This document shows, one piece after another, positions 48,566-49,783 of a stretch of DNA of 49,783 nucleotides. The stretch spans positions 1-49,783 of the forward strand of contig DVOU01000027.1 of the NCBI GenBank assembly GCA_018713365.1, read 5' to 3'. Both the position numbers and the translations under genes were made by a program. The stretch is from Pullichristensenella excrementipullorum (GTDB taxonomy: Bacteria; Bacillota; Clostridia; Christensenellales; Aristaeellaceae). Position 1 is the stretch's first letter; every line of letters begins with the position of its first letter. The notes below the pieces were generated by a model that saw nothing but the letters and a program-made list of their open reading frames with translations, was not told the origin of the DNA and searched no databases.

Positions 48566-49504
48566 TTGTCAAGACCTCTTTTGCCGGTCATCGCCGGCGC
48601 GACGGCATCCGGCAAGACGGCTGTGGCCGTGGAGCTGGCGCTGCGCGCGCGCGGCGAGGTGGTCTCCGCCGACTCCATGCAGGTCTATCGGGATATGGAC
48701 ATACTCACCGCCATGCCCACGGCAGCGGAGATGCGCGGCGTTGCGCACCACATGCTCGGCGTGTTCTCGCCCCGAGAAAAGTGCAGCGCCGCCTCTTATC
48801 GTGAGCGGGCGCTGGGCTGCATCGACGCTATACGCGCACGCGGCCGCCTGCCCATCGTCTGTGGCGGCACGGGGCTGTACATCAACGCCCTCACGCGTCC
48901 GCTCGGCTTCGCGGCGCAGGGCGACGAGGCCATTCGCGCCGAACTGACGGCCATCGCCGAAGCGCCGGAGGGAAAAGCGCGGCTGCACGCCATGCTCGAA
49001 GCGGTGGACCCGGACAGCGCCGCGCGCCTGCACCCAAACGACGTGCGCCGCGTGGTGCGCGCGCTGGAGATATACCGCCTCACCGGCCGCACGCAGACGG
49101 AGCAGGCGGCGCTGGACGCGCAGCGGGGCGACGGCCCCTTTGACGCGCGCCTCTACGCCCTTGACTGGCCGCGCGAGGCGCTTTACGCGCGCATCGACCG
49201 CCGCGTGGATCAGATGCTCGCGGCGGGGCTGGTGGAGGAAGTGCGCCGGCTGATGCAGAACGAAGAAGAGTTTTCCACCGCCGCGCAGGCCATCGGCTAC
49301 AAGGAGATCGCCGCCGCGCTGCGCGGAGAATGCACGCTTGCGGACGCGGTGGACACGCTCAAGCAGGCCACGCGCAACTACGCCAAGCGCCAGCTCACCT
49401 GGTTCCGGCGCGACGCGCGCGTGCGCTGGGTGGCGGCGCAGGGCCGCACGGCGGCGGACATCGCCGCGGAAATTCACAAAGATATCGAGGTAGAACAGCG
49501 ATGA
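48566..49504 (+). CDS. miaA: tRNA dimethylallyltransferase MiaA
   Basis: A 312-residue enzyme that adds dimethylallyl from DMAPP to A37 of tRNAs reading UNN codons. The P-loop is VIAGATASGKTAVAVELA (residues 8-25). The DMAPP/catalytic region is SADSMQVYRDMDI, and DVRRVVRALEIYRLTGRT and FSTAAQAIGYKEIAAAL follow. The start is TTG 48566, with GGGGGGAG upstream and no better ATG. The product is the substrate of MiaB encoded upstream. It overlaps the next gene by 4 bp. Confidence 0.96.
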   Translation: MSRPLLPVIAGATASGKTAVAVELALRARGEVVSADSMQVYRDMDILTAMPTAAEMRGVAHHMLGVFSPREKCSAASYRERALGCIDAIRARGRLPIVCGGTGLYINALTRPLGFAAQGDEAIRAELTAIAEAPEGKARLHAMLEAVDPDSAARLHPNDVRRVVRALEIYRLTGRTQTEQAALDAQRGDGPFDARLYALDWPREALYARIDRRVDQMLAAGLVEEVRRLMQNEEEFSTAAQAIGYKEIAAALRGECTLADAVDTLKQATRNYAKRQLTWFRRDARVRWVAAQGRTAADIAAEIHKDIEVEQR

Positions 49505-49783
49505 ACATTCAACTTCCCGACATCCCCGCGTCCGTTTCGGCGCTGGTCGCGCGCGCGGAGGCGGACTGTCAGCCCGCGTTTGCGCGCGTGGAGGAGATCG
49601 AGCGCCTCAATACCCGCCGCGTGGTGCGCGCCTTTCAGGAACACCGCGTGGCCGCGCGCCACTTCGCGCCCACGACCGGCTATGGCTACGATGACATTGG
49701 CCGCGACACGCTCTCCCGGCTCTTTTCCTTCGTCTTCGAAACGGAGGATGCGCTCGTGCGGCCGCAGATCGCCTCGGGCACGC
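49501..49783 (+). CDS. Methionine gamma-lyase-like / aluminium resistance family protein, 3' truncated
   Basis: The first 94 residues of a PLP-dependent Cys/Met-metabolism-family enzyme of the YnbB type. FQEHRVAARHFAPTTGYGYDDIGRDTLSRLFS and VFETEDALVRPQIASGT match its N-terminal region, which precedes the PLP domain. In Bacillus and many Clostridia ynbB follows miaA (and hfq), and here it overlaps miaA by 4 bp. The name 'aluminium resistance protein' is historical; the physiological reaction is not settled. The gene runs out of the window, so catalytic residues are not visible. Confidence 0.85.
   Translation, partial: MNIQLPDIPASVSALVARAEADCQPAFARVEEIERLNTRRVVRAFQEHRVAARHFAPTTGYGYDDIGRDTLSRLFSFVFETEDALVRPQIASGT

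Noticed and set aside
1..49783. Mobile elements, prophage, tRNA or rRNA genes
   Set aside because: No transposase, integrase, phage structural gene, cloverleaf or rRNA segment was recognised anywhere in the window.

Overview
The window reads as a chromosomal segment of a GC-rich, endospore-forming Firmicute of the class Clostridia. The reasons are the spoIIA operon (spoIIAA-spoIIAB-sigF), spoVT, the heat-shock operon ctsR-mcsA-mcsB-clpC, a fused ispDF, and a mutS-mutL-miaA-ynbB cluster with ylbF just upstream of mutS. No rRNA, tRNA, insertion sequence, prophage or CRISPR array was seen. Genes are tightly packed, often with ATGA or TTGA stop/start overlaps, and TTG or GTG starts decided by a Shine-Dalgarno (SD) sequence are common. 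Codon use is strongly GC-biased, except in two short repeat patches described below.

Layout. 1-3.5 kb: end of a hybrid histidine kinase, a cytidylate-kinase-like protein and a 5'-nucleotidase. 3.6-8.4 kb: a sugar/AI-2-type ABC importer operon (binding protein, double ATPase, two permeases) bounded by a good promoter and terminators. 8.5-16.6 kb: an acetyltransferase, then an RsbW-like/sigma pair leading into proC, an rRNA methyltransferase, a GH127-like glycosidase, a MATE exporter, a zinc ribbon and an HD hydrolase. 16.8-20.8 kb: a DUF362 ferredoxin protein facing four minus-strand genes (two paralogous membrane proteins, gdhA, aroQ). 20.9-25.7 kb: spoVT, mazG, hup, rqcP, ispDF and mtnN. 25.7-30.4 kb: ctsR-mcsA-mcsB-clpC under a recognisable CtsR operator. 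30.4-36 kb: a class A penicillin-binding protein on the minus strand, a compact FtsH-like protease, and the spoIIA operon behind a sigma-H-like promoter. 36-49.8 kb: lysA on the minus strand, then a long plus-strand run: TIGR03960 radical SAM, DUF2344, rng, miaB, ylbF, mutS, a frameshifted acetyltransferase, mutL, miaA and the start of ynbB.

Working together. Two partner-switching modules are present: the sporulation sigma-F module, and a second sigma factor with a degenerate RsbW-like partner. The CtsR/McsAB/ClpC proteins form one proteolysis circuit. MutS and MutL give mismatch repair; MiaB and MiaA give the ms2i6A tRNA modification. The most unusual signals are: a 21-bp tandem repeat shared by the sigF/lysA junction and the mutL linker; a near-perfect palindrome whose left arm is the sigma-H -10 region and whose right arm holds the spoIIAA start codon; a 9-bp palindrome around the gdhA -10 element; a third, inverted CtsR heptad; and a GNAT gene that needs a frameshift to be whole.
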